From Jejuia sp040720935 (GTDB lineage: Bacteria > Bacteroidota > Bacteroidia > Flavobacteriales > Flavobacteriaceae), in NCBI RefSeq assembly GCF_040720935.1, contig NZ_JBFDAE010000005.1, positions 1-64,000 of the forward strand: a stretch of 64,000 bases of DNA. The letters are read 5' to 3'. The position numbers and the translations under genes are program-made. Below the pieces are notes generated by a model. The model did no database searches and was not told the origin of the DNA. It saw only the letters and a program-made list of their open reading frames with translations. Positions 1 through 8,842 of this stretch are shown piece after piece; position 1 is the stretch's first letter, and each line of letters opens with the position of its first letter.

Positions 1-215
1 TTCTAAATTCTAAATTCTAAATTCTAAATTCTAAATTCTAAATTCTAAATTCTAAATTCTAAATTCTAAATTCTAAATTCTAAATTCTAAATTCTAAATT
101 CTAAATTCTAAATTCTAAATTCTAAATTCTAAATTCTAAATTCTAAATTCTAAATTCTAAATTCTAAATTCTAAATTCTAAATTCTAAATTCTAAATTCT
201 AAATTCTAAATTCTA
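1..215. repeat. Heptanucleotide tandem repeat (TTCTAAA)n
   Basis: Thirty perfect copies of the 7-bp unit TTCTAAA run from the first base and end in a partial TTCTA. The array probably continues to the left of the window. Every copy is identical, which points to recent expansion by slippage. A 7-bp unit is not a multiple of three, so copy-number change in a coding or promoter region would alter frame or spacing, but no gene is visible here. It lies downstream of the minus-strand metal-uptake genes. Confidence 0.97.
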
Positions 216-265
216 CGGATTTACCACTAATTTACTCTTTTTAACCTGACCTTGGCTGATAATCT

Positions 266-401
266 AGCCCTGATAGAAGCGGCATCCTTTTTTGTGTTAC
301 TTGATTTTTATTGATAGCTTTTACCTTTATGAATGCTAAACTTTTGATAAGATGCTTAAACATCGACACAAAAAAGATACAGCGGATAGCAGGAAATAGC
401 T
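266..401. ncRNA. Long hairpin element, possible structured RNA
   Basis: The two ends pair over a long distance: CTTTTTTGTGT near 287-297 with ACACAAAAAAG near 366-376, and CCTG near 269 with CAGG near 389, closed by AGC/AGCT at the edges. From memory, very similar sequences recur beside genes in many flavobacterial genomes, possibly the Flavo-1 RNA motif, but I cannot confirm that family. The strand cannot be decided. The rest of 216-473 shows no gene. Confidence 0.4.
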
Positions 402-473
402 TCAAATAATTTTTATTGCTAACATATTTTTAGTTTTGAGTAAGCGCTGCAAACTGTGACTGCGATTGAAAAC

Positions 474-1379
474 TTATTTAAGTGCATTCACAATGGTATT
501 CACATTATACTCGAACATGCCAATATATGTGCCTTCAATAGTTTCTGCATCTCCAAGTGCATCAGAATATAAAGTTCCTCCAATGGTCACTTCATGATTT
601 TTCGATTTTACGGCTGCTTGCAATGCTTCTATGGTACGTTTAGGCACCGAACTTTCCACAAAAATAGCTTTTACATTTTTTTCTATGATGAACGCTGCCA
701 GTTTTTGAACATCTTGAACACCTGCTTCTGTTGCTGTTGAAAGCCCTTGTAAACCAACAACTTCAAAGTCGAAAGCTTTTCCGAAATAGTTGAATGCATC
801 GTGCGCGGTCACTAAAATACGTTGTTCTTTTGGTAGGGTACTGATGGTGGTTTCTAATTTGGTTTTTAATGCGTTTAGTTGGGTGATATATGTTGCGCCG
901 TTTGTTTCGAATTCTGTTTTTTGTTCTGGAATTTCTTCTGAGAGTGTTTTTACAACAAATAGGGTAGCTTGTTTCCAATAGGCCACATCAAACCAAATAT
1001 GGGGGTCGTAATTGGAGGCGAAATATTCTGAACCAATTAGCGTTTTTTCATCTAAAGCATCTGAAATCGCGATGGTTTTTTTGTTTTTCATCTTTTCGAA
1101 AACTTCAACTAATTTCCCTTCGAGGTGTAATCCGTTGTAAAAAATAATATCAGCGTTAGATAGTTTTGCAACGTCGCCTTCACTAGCTTTGTACAAATGT
1201 GGATCTACGCCGCTACCCATCAATCCTTGAAGGTTGATATGCTCGCCGCCAATATTTTTAACCAAATCGGTTATCATGGTGGTGGTGGTAACTACGTTTA
1301 GTTTACCGTTTGTTGATTTTTGGTTTTTGCAGTTGAAAAATGCTAAAGCGATGGCTATTATAAGTACTGTTTTTTTCAT
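474..1379 (-). CDS. Manganese/zinc ABC transporter substrate-binding lipoprotein
   Basis: Cluster A-I (TroA/ZnuA/MntC type) solute-binding protein of 301 aa that captures Mn2+ or Zn2+ for an ABC importer. The N-terminus is a lipoprotein signal ending in FFNC. Metal-ligand segments of the family are visible: DPHLYKAS, YNGLHLEGK, an ITAHDAF-like HDAF, FVESSVP and YSDALGD. It is the last gene of a minus-strand run after an outer-membrane protein and an MntR/DtxR repressor, which favours manganese. No ATPase or permease gene follows in the 473 bp left in the window, so those parts lie elsewhere. Confidence 0.88.
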   Translation of the reverse strand: MKKTVLIIAIALAFFNCKNQKSTNGKLNVVTTTTMITDLVKNIGGEHINLQGLMGSGVDPHLYKASEGDVAKLSNADIIFYNGLHLEGKLVEVFEKMKNKKTIAISDALDEKTLIGSEYFASNYDPHIWFDVAYWKQATLFVVKTLSEEIPEQKTEFETNGATYITQLNALKTKLETTISTLPKEQRILVTAHDAFNYFGKAFDFEVVGLQGLSTATEAGVQDVQKLAAFIIEKNVKAIFVESSVPKRTIEALQAAVKSKNHEVTIGGTLYSDALGDAETIEGTYIGMFEYNVNTIVNALK

Positions 1380-1386
1380 TTTTAAA

Positions 1387-2190
1387 TTATTTTTTTCTGA
1401 TTCTATAACTTAATCCGAGCCCTAAAAGTAAATCCTGACCTTCAGTAATGCTTGTGCCAACATAGGCATCGAATTGTAAATCGTTTGATGCTAAATAGGT
1501 AAATCCTGCATCCCAATAGTGGTTTGCGGAACTGTCTTCTGGTAAATCGCCATATAATTCGGCATAGGCTCCAAATTTATCACAGATACTATAGCCATAA
1601 GCTAGTGTGTAAATTGCGGCAGCTTCGGGAGAGTCATCGCCCCATTGTGCGCCAATATTGTATCCTAAACTCGATTTTTCGCTTAATGTATGAGAAAGTG
1701 ATAATCTAAAATCTACGCCTGTGTATTCTGGTCTATAATCGGCAGATGCACTAAATATTGGAAATACGTGACCAATAAGTGCTATTTCTGGCATGGCGCC
1801 ATTTTCTTCAGCAATGTCTATTTTTAGACCTAGAAGTAGTGGCGATAGTCCGCTCATTACATTGTCTAGTTTGTTGCCGTTTATTGTGGTTACGCCTTCA
1901 ACAAAATCCCAACCCAACCGTAATTCCATATTATCTAGAATTCCGTAACGAATCAACATGGTGTTGAATGTGTAATTTTCAGATTTGACGCTGTTCTCTT
2001 CAAAAGACTCATATAAGCCCCCTGTTTCAAATTGTAAAACGCCTTTGCCCACTGTTGATGATGCTTCTGTGGCGTCGGGTCTATCGGTTACTAAGGCGCC
2101 AATGTCTTTGTTATCTTCTTGCGAAAACAGACTTGTAGATATAGCAAAAAGCAATACCGTTTTTGTAAATTTAATCTTGTTCATTAACAT
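1387..2190 (-). CDS. Outer-membrane transporter-like beta-barrel protein
   Basis: 267-aa protein with a signal peptide (ending near SLFSQ) followed by repeated amphipathic beta strands and a C-terminal strand ending in SYRIRKK. The segment LVTDRPDATEASSTVGKG is typical of the phenol-degradation MetA-like / 'transporter' outer-membrane family. It lies between the repressor, whose 3' end it overlaps by 20 bp, and the substrate-binding lipoprotein 7 bp downstream. This suggests an outer-membrane route for the same metal, but substrate and pore function are inferred from context only. Confidence 0.7.
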   Translation of the reverse strand: MLMNKIKFTKTVLLFAISTSLFSQEDNKDIGALVTDRPDATEASSTVGKGVLQFETGGLYESFEENSVKSENYTFNTMLIRYGILDNMELRLGWDFVEGVTTINGNKLDNVMSGLSPLLLGLKIDIAEENGAMPEIALIGHVFPIFSASADYRPEYTGVDFRLSLSHTLSEKSSLGYNIGAQWGDDSPEAAAIYTLAYGYSICDKFGAYAELYGDLPEDSSANHYWDAGFTYLASNDLQFDAYVGTSITEGQDLLLGLGLSYRIRKK

Positions 2191-2830
2191 AAATTATTGA
2201 GGTGAAATCTTCATTAAGAAGAATGGTGTTATTGTGTATTGAAATTTGAGTCATTTTGTTTTTACTGAACTGTTTGGACACTAAAACAGAGTTGCCATAT
2301 TTTAATCCGTTTTGCGCACAGAAATCAAAAAATTCCTTGTCATCACTCATTAATCGAGAAATGATATAGGTTTTCCCTTCTTTGGTGTTTGATAAAGCAA
2401 TAGATGAATCTGTTGTGGTGATTTCTCCATCGGCATTTGGAATAGGGTCGCCGTGGGGATCGAATTTAGGATTGCCCAAATACTCACTGATTTTATTGGC
2501 CAATAAATCGGAAGTTTGATGCTCCAATAGTTCTGCTTCCCTGTGAATATCATGTAAAGACAAATCGAAAAGTTTAAACAGTAAAGCTTCCCAAAGGCGA
2601 TGTTTTCTAACAACATTCAAAGCCATTTTAGTGCCCTTATCCGTTAATTTAAGCTCTTGGTATTTTTGATAATGCAGTAAGTCTTTGGTTGCTAGTTTTT
2701 TAGCCATATCGGTTGCCGCAGCATTAGATATGCCTAATTCTTTCGCGATGTTACCAGGTTTGGTATCGTTATTATCACGTTTTCCATTTTTGTAAATGGC
2801 TTTTACAAAATTTTCAACAGCTATCGACAT
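2171..2830 (-). CDS. mntR: DtxR/MntR-family metal-dependent transcriptional repressor
   Basis: 219-aa regulator with an N-terminal winged helix (about 5-65, including GNIAKELGISNAAATDMAKKLATK), a dimerisation/metal-binding domain (LTDKGTKMALNVVRKHRLWEALL, then HREAELLEHQTSDLL) and a C-terminal SH3-like FeoA domain. DtxR/MntR proteins repress metal uptake genes when loaded with Mn2+ or Fe2+. It is first in a minus-strand operon with two metal-uptake genes, and a dyad lies just upstream. Mn is favoured over Fe by the partner genes, but that is inference. Confidence 0.88.
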   Translation of the reverse strand: MSIAVENFVKAIYKNGKRDNNDTKPGNIAKELGISNAAATDMAKKLATKDLLHYQKYQELKLTDKGTKMALNVVRKHRLWEALLFKLFDLSLHDIHREAELLEHQTSDLLANKISEYLGNPKFDPHGDPIPNADGEITTTDSSIALSNTKEGKTYIISRLMSDDKEFFDFCAQNGLKYGNSVLVSKQFSKNKMTQISIHNNTILLNEDFTSIIYVNEQD

Positions 2831-2842
2831 TCGTGTTGCTTT

Positions 2843-2870
2843 AAAATATTTTTAAGTGAGCTTAAATATT
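2843..2870. promoter_or_regulatory. Dyad upstream of mntR, candidate MntR operator
   Basis: Inverted repeat with halves reading roughly AAATATTTTTAAG and CTTAAATATTT around TGAG, 13 bp before the mntR start codon. DtxR-type repressors bind AT-rich palindromes of the form TTTAnG...CnTAAA, and the position fits autoregulation. No binding data. Confidence 0.45.
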
Positions 2871-3108
2871 TTTCAAATGTAACTAAAAAAAATGTAACAA
2901 TCGCAGATTTTAAATTTTTTAGATTCTATTTTGTGCAGACCTTAGAGGCGTGTTAGGTTTTAAAGATCTAAAAATTAATGCGTTATCCTTTTATTCAATT
3001 AATTTTTGTAATTTTAAGCATCCTATACCAACCAAATCTTTCCTGCCGTGTGTTTATTTAAAAGAAGTGATTAATAGCACCTAATTATTAACTTTTAAAT
3101 AGATAGCT

Positions 3109-4266
3109 ATGAAAACAAAAATTACACTCGTATTATTATTTTTAATTTGTTACTCAACCAGCTATTCGCAGGTAGCTGCATTTAGGCATTATGCTACTGC
3201 AGATAATATTGACGGAGAAATATCTGTGATAAACGATGTGAGACTTAATGGAAATCCAGACTTAGTCGTTTTGGTGGAAAATGGAAGAGTAGAAGACAAT
3301 GGCACTATCATAAACAATCCTCATTTTGTAGGGGTTAGGTACAATTCCATAACAGGAAGATATTATGTATATAATGAAAACCCTGTTCATGCTATGCCTT
3401 TAGGCAGTTGTTATAATATTGCGGCTTATGAAGAAAATGCATTAAATTTTAAGCACGATGTTGATTCTGGTACTATTGTTTCAGGCTCGGATAATGCATC
3501 GAAAATACTTCTGGGGAATGATGATCCCAATAAGAGAATTCTTTACGGCAGATCGCAACCAGCCGATGATGGAGGTTCATCTAGCCCAGTAACAGCTGAT
3601 TTGCCAATCGAGCTTTATTATAATTACGCAAACCCTGGAGCATGGTATATTGCTGTTCCTTTTGGACAAACCATGCCTTTAGGGCTTATTTTTAATTTAG
3701 CAACCCCACAAGGTTTTGTGATTTATGAACATCAAAGCACATTTGCTAACACAGGTTCAGAAGTTATAGCTATAGACGATTTTTCGTATTGGACCGTGTT
3801 AGACCACCTTATGCTTAACAACAATCCTAATGCTATAATTTTTGTTCAGCACAGAAGAGAACCTGCAACAGGCTTTGTATTTAGGCTACTTTCTGTTTAT
3901 TATAATTCAGTTACAGGGAGATGGCAAATTCATATCGAATTGGAAAATTTTATTTCTGGATTTAGTTTTCCTGAAGGCAGGTTTTTTGATGTTTTTATTT
4001 ATGATAGTGCTTTAAGCACAAATGGTTTTGTTAAGAAAAACGTTAAGGTGTTTCCGAACCCAACAGATTCTAAATTTACAATTCAAGCTAATAAACCAAT
4101 TGGCAGGGTTTCAATATTTAATATGCTTGGACAGAAATTGAATGATTTTTCGGGAAAAGGAAATGATTATTTCCAAATAGACATGTCCAATTTTAAATCT
4201 GGACATTATTTTGCTAAAGTTCAGGTAGATAGTAATTTTGAGACTATTAAGTTGATAAAAAATTAG
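3109..4266 (+). CDS. T9SS-sorted secreted protein with two repeat domains
   Basis: 385 aa. Signal peptide at 1-21 (ends YSQ), then two similar modules (about 22-115 and 200-295), each carrying an FRHYAT- or IDDFSYW-like start, a 'NPxxxxxVxxxR' strand and a 'VxYNSxTGRWxI' segment. The C-terminal type A sorting domain begins at VKVFPNPTDSKFTI and ends in KLIKN. The protein is therefore likely exported by the type IX system and attached to the surface or released. Ligand unknown. Its stop overlaps the end of the decayed fucosidase gene on the other strand by 20 bp. Confidence 0.85.
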   Translation: MKTKITLVLLFLICYSTSYSQVAAFRHYATADNIDGEISVINDVRLNGNPDLVVLVENGRVEDNGTIINNPHFVGVRYNSITGRYYVYNENPVHAMPLGSCYNIAAYEENALNFKHDVDSGTIVSGSDNASKILLGNDDPNKRILYGRSQPADDGGSSSPVTADLPIELYYNYANPGAWYIAVPFGQTMPLGLIFNLATPQGFVIYEHQSTFANTGSEVIAIDDFSYWTVLDHLMLNNNPNAIIFVQHRREPATGFVFRLLSVYYNSVTGRWQIHIELENFISGFSFPEGRFFDVFIYDSALSTNGFVKKNVKVFPNPTDSKFTIQANKPIGRVSIFNMLGQKLNDFSGKGNDYFQIDMSNFKSGHYFAKVQVDSNFETIKLIKN

Positions 4267-5012
4267 TTGATTTAAAGTTTAGGTATAAGCGCTTATTTTG
4301 CTTAAAAAACTTTGAGTATTGATCGAATTCTTCTTGAGGTAGGTTTCCGTAAAATTTCTTTAAATCTGGATCTTCAGATGATGTTGGGTACTTAGGGTTG
4401 TAAGCAAAATGGCTGTTATATGTTTCCCATTTCGTAGAATCTCCATCGTGTCTTTGTCTTAATCTCGCATGATGAAAAGAGGTCATGGTTTTCATTCCTT
4501 GCTTTTTAATCGCCGTTAAAATTTCGCAAGTAATATCTCGTTTCGGACTCATATCGGTGGTGTTCCATGGGTTTATTTCGCTACCCCACATAGCGAAACC
4601 ATCATGGTGTTGCGCTACTAGACCTGCGAATTTAGCGCCTGCTGTTTTAAAAGGTTCAGCCCAATCTTCTGGATCAAAGTTTTCAGCTCTAAACATGGGA
4701 ATAAAATCGTGATAGCCGAATTTATCTAGTGTTCCAAAGTTTTTTCATGGAACGCCGTATAGTCCGGGTATTCGTTTACACGATATAATCTATACGGGTA
4801 CCATTCAGGACCATAAGCAGGAACACTATAAAGCCCCAATGAAAATAAATTCCTAACTTAGAATCGTGAAACCATTCTGGATTAGTGGTGTGTTTTGCTA
4901 GAATTTCCCAGTTGGCTTCATAGCTAGTTGTATTTGTTTCATATTTAGGTTTAGAATCTTGACAAGACCAAAATGGAAGGACAAAAAACAGACATTTAAG
5001 TGAGTTATTCAT
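4247..5012 (-). pseudogene. Alpha-L-fucosidase (GH29) remnant, two frameshifts and 3' truncation
   Basis: The N-terminal lipoprotein part (MNNSLKCLFFVLPFWSC) runs to the GH29 segment FHDSKLGIYFHWG. There a base is lost near 4833; the other frame reads YSVPAYGPEWYPYRLYRVNEY. A second lost base near 4735 leads to a third frame reading GYHDFIPMFRAENFDPEDW and GLVAQHHDGFAMW. The frame ends after LPQEEFDQYSKFF, so about half of the usual 450+ residues, including the catalytic nucleophile region, is missing. The 3' end abuts the T9SS gene, consistent with a deletion. Two indels could be sequencing errors, but the truncation argues for real decay. Confidence 0.88.
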
Positions 5013-5224
5013 GTTTAAAGAATAATTAGTTAGCGTATAAAAGGCTACAAAATACTATAAAATCTCGATATTATTTGGTGCCAATTGAGTAATAGGGGGT
5101 AATATTTGGGTTTTATTATGAATAATGCTTAGAAATAGTATGACTCAGCATTAGTGATTTTATGTTAAAGTTTGTTTTTGCTTCGCTTGCTTTTGGCTAT
5201 ATTTAAGTTTAAATCAAATGTAAT

Positions 5225-6052
5225 ATGGGAAGAGCGCATTATTTTATATTAAGTTTTTCATTTTTAGTGGCATGTAATACTACTAGTAAGGAAAAAGGAG
5301 ATCTGGAATCTTCAAACGAAAAACCCACAGCAACACGGCAAATAGTAGATTTAACCCATGTGTTTTCTGAAGAAACTATTTATTGGGTAACGGCCAAAGA
5401 GTTTGAAATGGATGTTGTAGCCGAGGGAGAAACAGACAAGGGCTTTTACTACGCCGCCAATAATTTTGCTACTGCCGAACATGGAGGTACACACATTGAC
5501 GCCCCAATCCATTTTGCAAAAGGAAAGCAATATGTAGATGAAATTCCTTTGGAAAACTTAATAGGTAATGCCATTAAGGTTGATGTTTCTGAACGGGCTT
5601 TAACAAATCCTGATTATTTAGTCAATATTGATGATTTTACCAATTGGGAACAAAAAGAAAACATGAAAATTCCAGAAGGAAGTATTGTGCTGATAGAGAC
5701 AGGTTTTTCAAAATTTTATCCAGATAAAAAGAAGTACTTGGGCACAGATCAACGTGGAGATGAGGCAGTAAAATTACTTCATTTTCCTGGGTTGTCTCCT
5801 GAGGCTGCCCAATGGCTAGTGCATAACAGAACTATAAAATCCATTGGAATTGATACACCTAGTATTGATTACGGGCAATCTCAGTATTTTAAAACCCATG
5901 TTATTTTATTATCTAAAAATATCCCTGCATTTGAAAATTTGGCGAATCTGGACAAGCTACCCAGTAAAGGGTTTGAGGTTGTTGCTTTACCTATGAAAAT
6001 AAAAGGAGGAAGTGGTGCGCCTTTGCGGATTATAGCTTTTTTGAATAACTAG
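5225..6052 (+). CDS. Cyclase / kynurenine formamidase-like lipoprotein
   Basis: 275 aa, lipoprotein signal ending in LVAC. The hallmark HGGTHIDAPIHF of the metal-dependent cyclase/KynB family lies near residue 88, with other family segments: DLTHVFSE at the start, LIETGF, SIGIDTPSIDYG and GSGAPLRIIAF at the end. Family members hydrolyse formamides or cyclic amides with a divalent metal. Export as a lipoprotein is unusual for kynurenine formamidase, so the substrate is likely different. It is 15 bp before the next gene. Confidence 0.82.
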   Translation: MGRAHYFILSFSFLVACNTTSKEKGDLESSNEKPTATRQIVDLTHVFSEETIYWVTAKEFEMDVVAEGETDKGFYYAANNFATAEHGGTHIDAPIHFAKGKQYVDEIPLENLIGNAIKVDVSERALTNPDYLVNIDDFTNWEQKENMKIPEGSIVLIETGFSKFYPDKKKYLGTDQRGDEAVKLLHFPGLSPEAAQWLVHNRTIKSIGIDTPSIDYGQSQYFKTHVILLSKNIPAFENLANLDKLPSKGFEVVALPMKIKGGSGAPLRIIAFLNN

Positions 6053-6067
6053 CATTATATTAAAACT

Positions 6068-6427
6068 ATGAATATTGAAGAGTACCGATTGTATTGTTTA
6101 TCAAAAAAAGGGGCGACAGAGTCCATTCCTTTTTCTAAACTCCCTAATGTATTAGTGTTTAAAGTAATGGGTAAAATGTTTACAGCAACAGAGATTGAAA
6201 CATTTGATAGTTTTAGTATAAAATGTGTTCCCGAAACTATTGAAGAATTACGTGCAGAATACAGTGCCCTAAAAGAACCATCTTATTTTAGTAAAAATCA
6301 TTGGAGTAGCGTAGAGATGGATGGGACAATTTCTGATGATATTTTGTATAAATGGCTCGATATTTCTTATGATTTAGTGGTCGCTAAGCTTACAAGAAAA
6401 GAGCGGTTAGAATTGGATAACTTTTGA
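6068..6427 (+). CDS. MmcQ/YjbR-family DNA-binding-like protein
   Basis: 119 aa, whole length of the MmcQ/YjbR family (CyaY-like fold). Typical segments are present: EEYRLYCLSKKGATESIPF at the start, VFKVMGKMFT, FSIKCVPE and SYFSKNHWSSVEMDG, with the C-terminal helix SYDLVVAKLTRKERLEL. Biochemical role of the family is unclear; E. coli YjbR was named from its structure. It follows the cyclase gene by 15 bp and may be cotranscribed. Confidence 0.85.
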   Translation: MNIEEYRLYCLSKKGATESIPFSKLPNVLVFKVMGKMFTATEIETFDSFSIKCVPETIEELRAEYSALKEPSYFSKNHWSSVEMDGTISDDILYKWLDISYDLVVAKLTRKERLELDNF

Positions 6428-6430
6428 ATT

Positions 6431-7255
6431 TTATAATATTAAGTTGGAATAATAAACACCTTGATGATTCATAAAAGTGCTGTCCTTTTTATTTAAATCT
6501 AATATTTCACCTTTAAAGTTTGTTGCGGGTAAACCGAGTTCTTGGAAGACACAAGCCGTAGCGGCAAAATCCCAAATACTACCGCCTCCAAGGTCTTTTT
6601 TTGGAAGTTTTAAAAAACATGCTGGTCCATTTTCTAAGGCCAAAATGGCGCACATAACTGCACCAGCTCCCGATATTTCTTTAATGCCGTTTAGCCTTAA
6701 ATCAGTTTTATGTTTGTTAAGGATGTTTTGTATTTTGGCAGAATTGGGTGTGTCGCCTAACTTTTTATCGGTCACGTAAGTTAAATAGTTATTACCATTT
6801 TTAACGTTCCATGTTTTTTTATTTTTATAAGCACCTTTTCCTTTAATAGCATGGTATAGCGTTTCTGTGCTAGGATCAAAAACAACGCCAATTACGGGAG
6901 TTCCATCTTTGGCAATTAAAGCAATAGAAACAGAAAACCCTGGTTGTTTGTTAATAAATGCGAGTGTTCCATCCATAGGGTCTATACACCAAAAGAACTC
7001 TTTTTCAAATCGGCTGCCATTATCTTCTGTTTCTTCAGACAATAATCCAATACCAAAGGTTTTGCAAGTGGGCATTAACTGTGAAAAAATAATACGTTCG
7101 CATTCACGATCTACTTTTGTCACTACTTGAGATGCATAGGAAGAACCCGCTTCTTTGTTTTCTATAATAATATCATCATTCATGTACTTCTGAATGATTT
7201 TCCCAGCAGAAAGCGCGGCTTCAATGGCAATATTTGCTAAATGTTGTAAATCCAC
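6431..7255 (-). CDS. Inositol monophosphatase / CysQ-family phosphatase
   Basis: 274 aa Mg2+-dependent sugar-phosphatase fold. Metal-site motifs are intact: LLSEET near 90, DPMDGTLAFINKQ near 113-125 and WDFAATACVF near 232. The family contains inositol-1-phosphatase, fructose-1,6-bisphosphatase-like enzymes and the 3'(2'),5'-bisphosphate nucleotidase CysQ; the substrate cannot be told from sequence. It starts 2 bp after the stop of the upstream phosphotransferase, so the two are probably one operon. Confidence 0.8.
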   Translation of the reverse strand: MDLQHLANIAIEAALSAGKIIQKYMNDDIIIENKEAGSSYASQVVTKVDRECERIIFSQLMPTCKTFGIGLLSEETEDNGSRFEKEFFWCIDPMDGTLAFINKQPGFSVSIALIAKDGTPVIGVVFDPSTETLYHAIKGKGAYKNKKTWNVKNGNNYLTYVTDKKLGDTPNSAKIQNILNKHKTDLRLNGIKEISGAGAVMCAILALENGPACFLKLPKKDLGGGSIWDFAATACVFQELGLPATNFKGEILDLNKKDSTFMNHQGVYYSNLIL

Positions 7256-7257
7256 TA

Positions 7258-8205
7258 TTATAGATTTTTGATGACTTCAGCTGTTATTCGTTCGCTATAA
7301 CTATTGATTTTCCAATGGCCAGGGCTCCAGCCTTTTAAAAACCGATGAAAATCTGCCCAAGCTACACGATATAAAGGGCGCCATTCGTTTTCAAGCGCTT
7401 CATTTTTTTTGCCAAGTGCTTTGTGTAAATAGACAAAATAAGTATTCAAAAGTTTTGATTCCAATCGTTCACAATCGCTTTCATTAAGGCAACTTCCAAT
7501 GAAATAGGCGACATCTTTCATACCACATCCACCGCCTACATATTGAAAATCTACGCCTGCTACTTGTCCGCTTTTCGAAAAACAAAAGTTCGCCAATTTA
7601 GCATCGCCGTGAACAAAGGTTTTAAAGTTGCAGTTATTGAGTTTTTTGTCAATAGCTCCAGCAGCGTTTTTCAATGCCTTGTCCTTTAAAACCTCTAATT
7701 CCTGAGGTCTCGTGTCTAAATGCCAATAGGTGCCAATTTCCCAGAGTCCATCAGGAACTTTACCTAAATAACTCACATGAAATTGTGCTAACCATTCTAA
7801 GCATGCATCTATATCTTTCCAATTTACGTCTTGTTTTCGTAATGGAAAACCTGCCTTATCTAAATCTTCAAGAACTATTAATGTTTCATGATTGTTACTT
7901 TCAATAGCAAAACATTTTGGTAAACGTGCCATACTAGTGTTGCTATACTGTTTATACCAAGTGGTTTCTACCTCGTAAGATTTTAACTTTCTTTGATGGC
8001 CAATATCGGTGTTCCAGCCTCTTGGATGATTTTGGCTTTTAGGTAATTGAATATGTTTAACCACAATGCTTTCCAAAGGGGAGTTTTCTAAATCAATACG
8101 TATGATTTTACCGTAACCGCTCCATAATTCTTGGATGGTTTCTTTTTCAATTAAAGAAGATGCACCTGTGCTTTGCAAAATGATGGATTTGAAATGGTTG
8201 TTCAT
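7258..8205 (-). CDS. Phosphotransferase-family (APH/choline-kinase-like) protein
   Basis: 315 aa protein with the aminoglycoside phosphotransferase/choline kinase-like fold. The catalytic Brenner motif VHGDAKLANFCF is near 213, followed by the metal-binding segment VAGVDFQYVGGGCGMKDVAYF; LIVLEDLDKAGFPLR near 123 is the hinge. The small-molecule substrate is unknown. It immediately precedes the inositol-phosphatase-like gene, so a kinase/phosphatase pair acting on related metabolites is possible, but this is inference. Confidence 0.75.
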   Translation of the reverse strand: MNNHFKSIILQSTGASSLIEKETIQELWSGYGKIIRIDLENSPLESIVVKHIQLPKSQNHPRGWNTDIGHQRKLKSYEVETTWYKQYSNTSMARLPKCFAIESNNHETLIVLEDLDKAGFPLRKQDVNWKDIDACLEWLAQFHVSYLGKVPDGLWEIGTYWHLDTRPQELEVLKDKALKNAAGAIDKKLNNCNFKTFVHGDAKLANFCFSKSGQVAGVDFQYVGGGCGMKDVAYFIGSCLNESDCERLESKLLNTYFVYLHKALGKKNEALENEWRPLYRVAWADFHRFLKGWSPGHWKINSYSERITAEVIKNL

Positions 8206-8358
8206 AGGGTGCTAAAGGTAGGGGATTGTGGTTTTTATTTCTAAAAACTTAACATCATATCTATGCTTATAGCGCTTAATTTAAAGAGTTATATTTTTTT
8301 TTACGACAATTCAATATTATCAGTTAGAGATAAAGAGATTGTTTGTAAATTAATAGTT

Positions 8359-8838
8359 TTAATCTTCTATTGGTTTAAGTTCTTTTAAACCGCTTAAATC
8401 TAAAAGAGGGATTGTTATATGGCTTAATTCAGTATTAACTAAGTTTACTGCTAACATTCCCCTAATTCCTCCAATGCAAATATTAAGTAGCTTTTTAGTA
8501 AAATCATCTGGAGCTAAAACTTTAACATCTTCATTTATTACTTTATCGAAATCTGGAGTTCTAAAAATTGTTGCGCTTTTTATTCCAAATAGTTCTTGCT
8601 TATTAGAATTACTAGAATTAATTAAAAAGGCATCTAATTCTAAATCAATTTTTATTAGTTTATCTTCTTTATTAGTTCCAGTAATTATATTTATCCGATA
8701 CTCTAAATCTTTGGTAGTAATTTCGTCAGGATTAATTTTATCCAAATCAACAATATAGAAACCATTTGGTTTTGATTCAATAATCTCAACTCTGATAGTT
8801 TTCTTTGATTCTTTTTTTTTCTTTTTCTCTTTGCTCAT
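8359..8838 (-). CDS. SecB-like chaperone of a toxin-antitoxin-chaperone operon
   Basis: 159 aa. A lysine-rich start is followed by long beta strands (LIKIDLELDAFLI, LFGIKSATIF) and a C-terminal helix plus strand, LLNICIGGIRGMLAVN then ITIPLLDLSGL. This matches the SecB layout, where the corresponding parts in E. coli are ITSMVSRGTFP and LNLAPVNFDAL. SecB-like chaperones in TAC operons protect an otherwise unstable antitoxin. The gene starts 4 bp after the antitoxin stop and is last in the operon. Similarity is remote and read by eye; context strengthens it. Confidence 0.62.
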   Translation of the reverse strand: MSKEKKKKKESKKTIRVEIIESKPNGFYIVDLDKINPDEITTKDLEYRINIITGTNKEDKLIKIDLELDAFLINSSNSNKQELFGIKSATIFRTPDFDKVINEDVKVLAPDDFTKKLLNICIGGIRGMLAVNLVNTELSHITIPLLDLSGLKELKPIED

Positions 8839-8842
8839 TTTT

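Noticed and set aside
1..215. CRISPR array
   Set aside because: There are no spacers; the array is a simple 7-bp tandem repeat, and no cas gene is in the window.
4247..4696. Separate 149-aa gene
   Set aside because: It is the out-of-frame continuation of the fucosidase fragment upstream (RAENFDPEDW and QHHDGFAMW are GH29 core).
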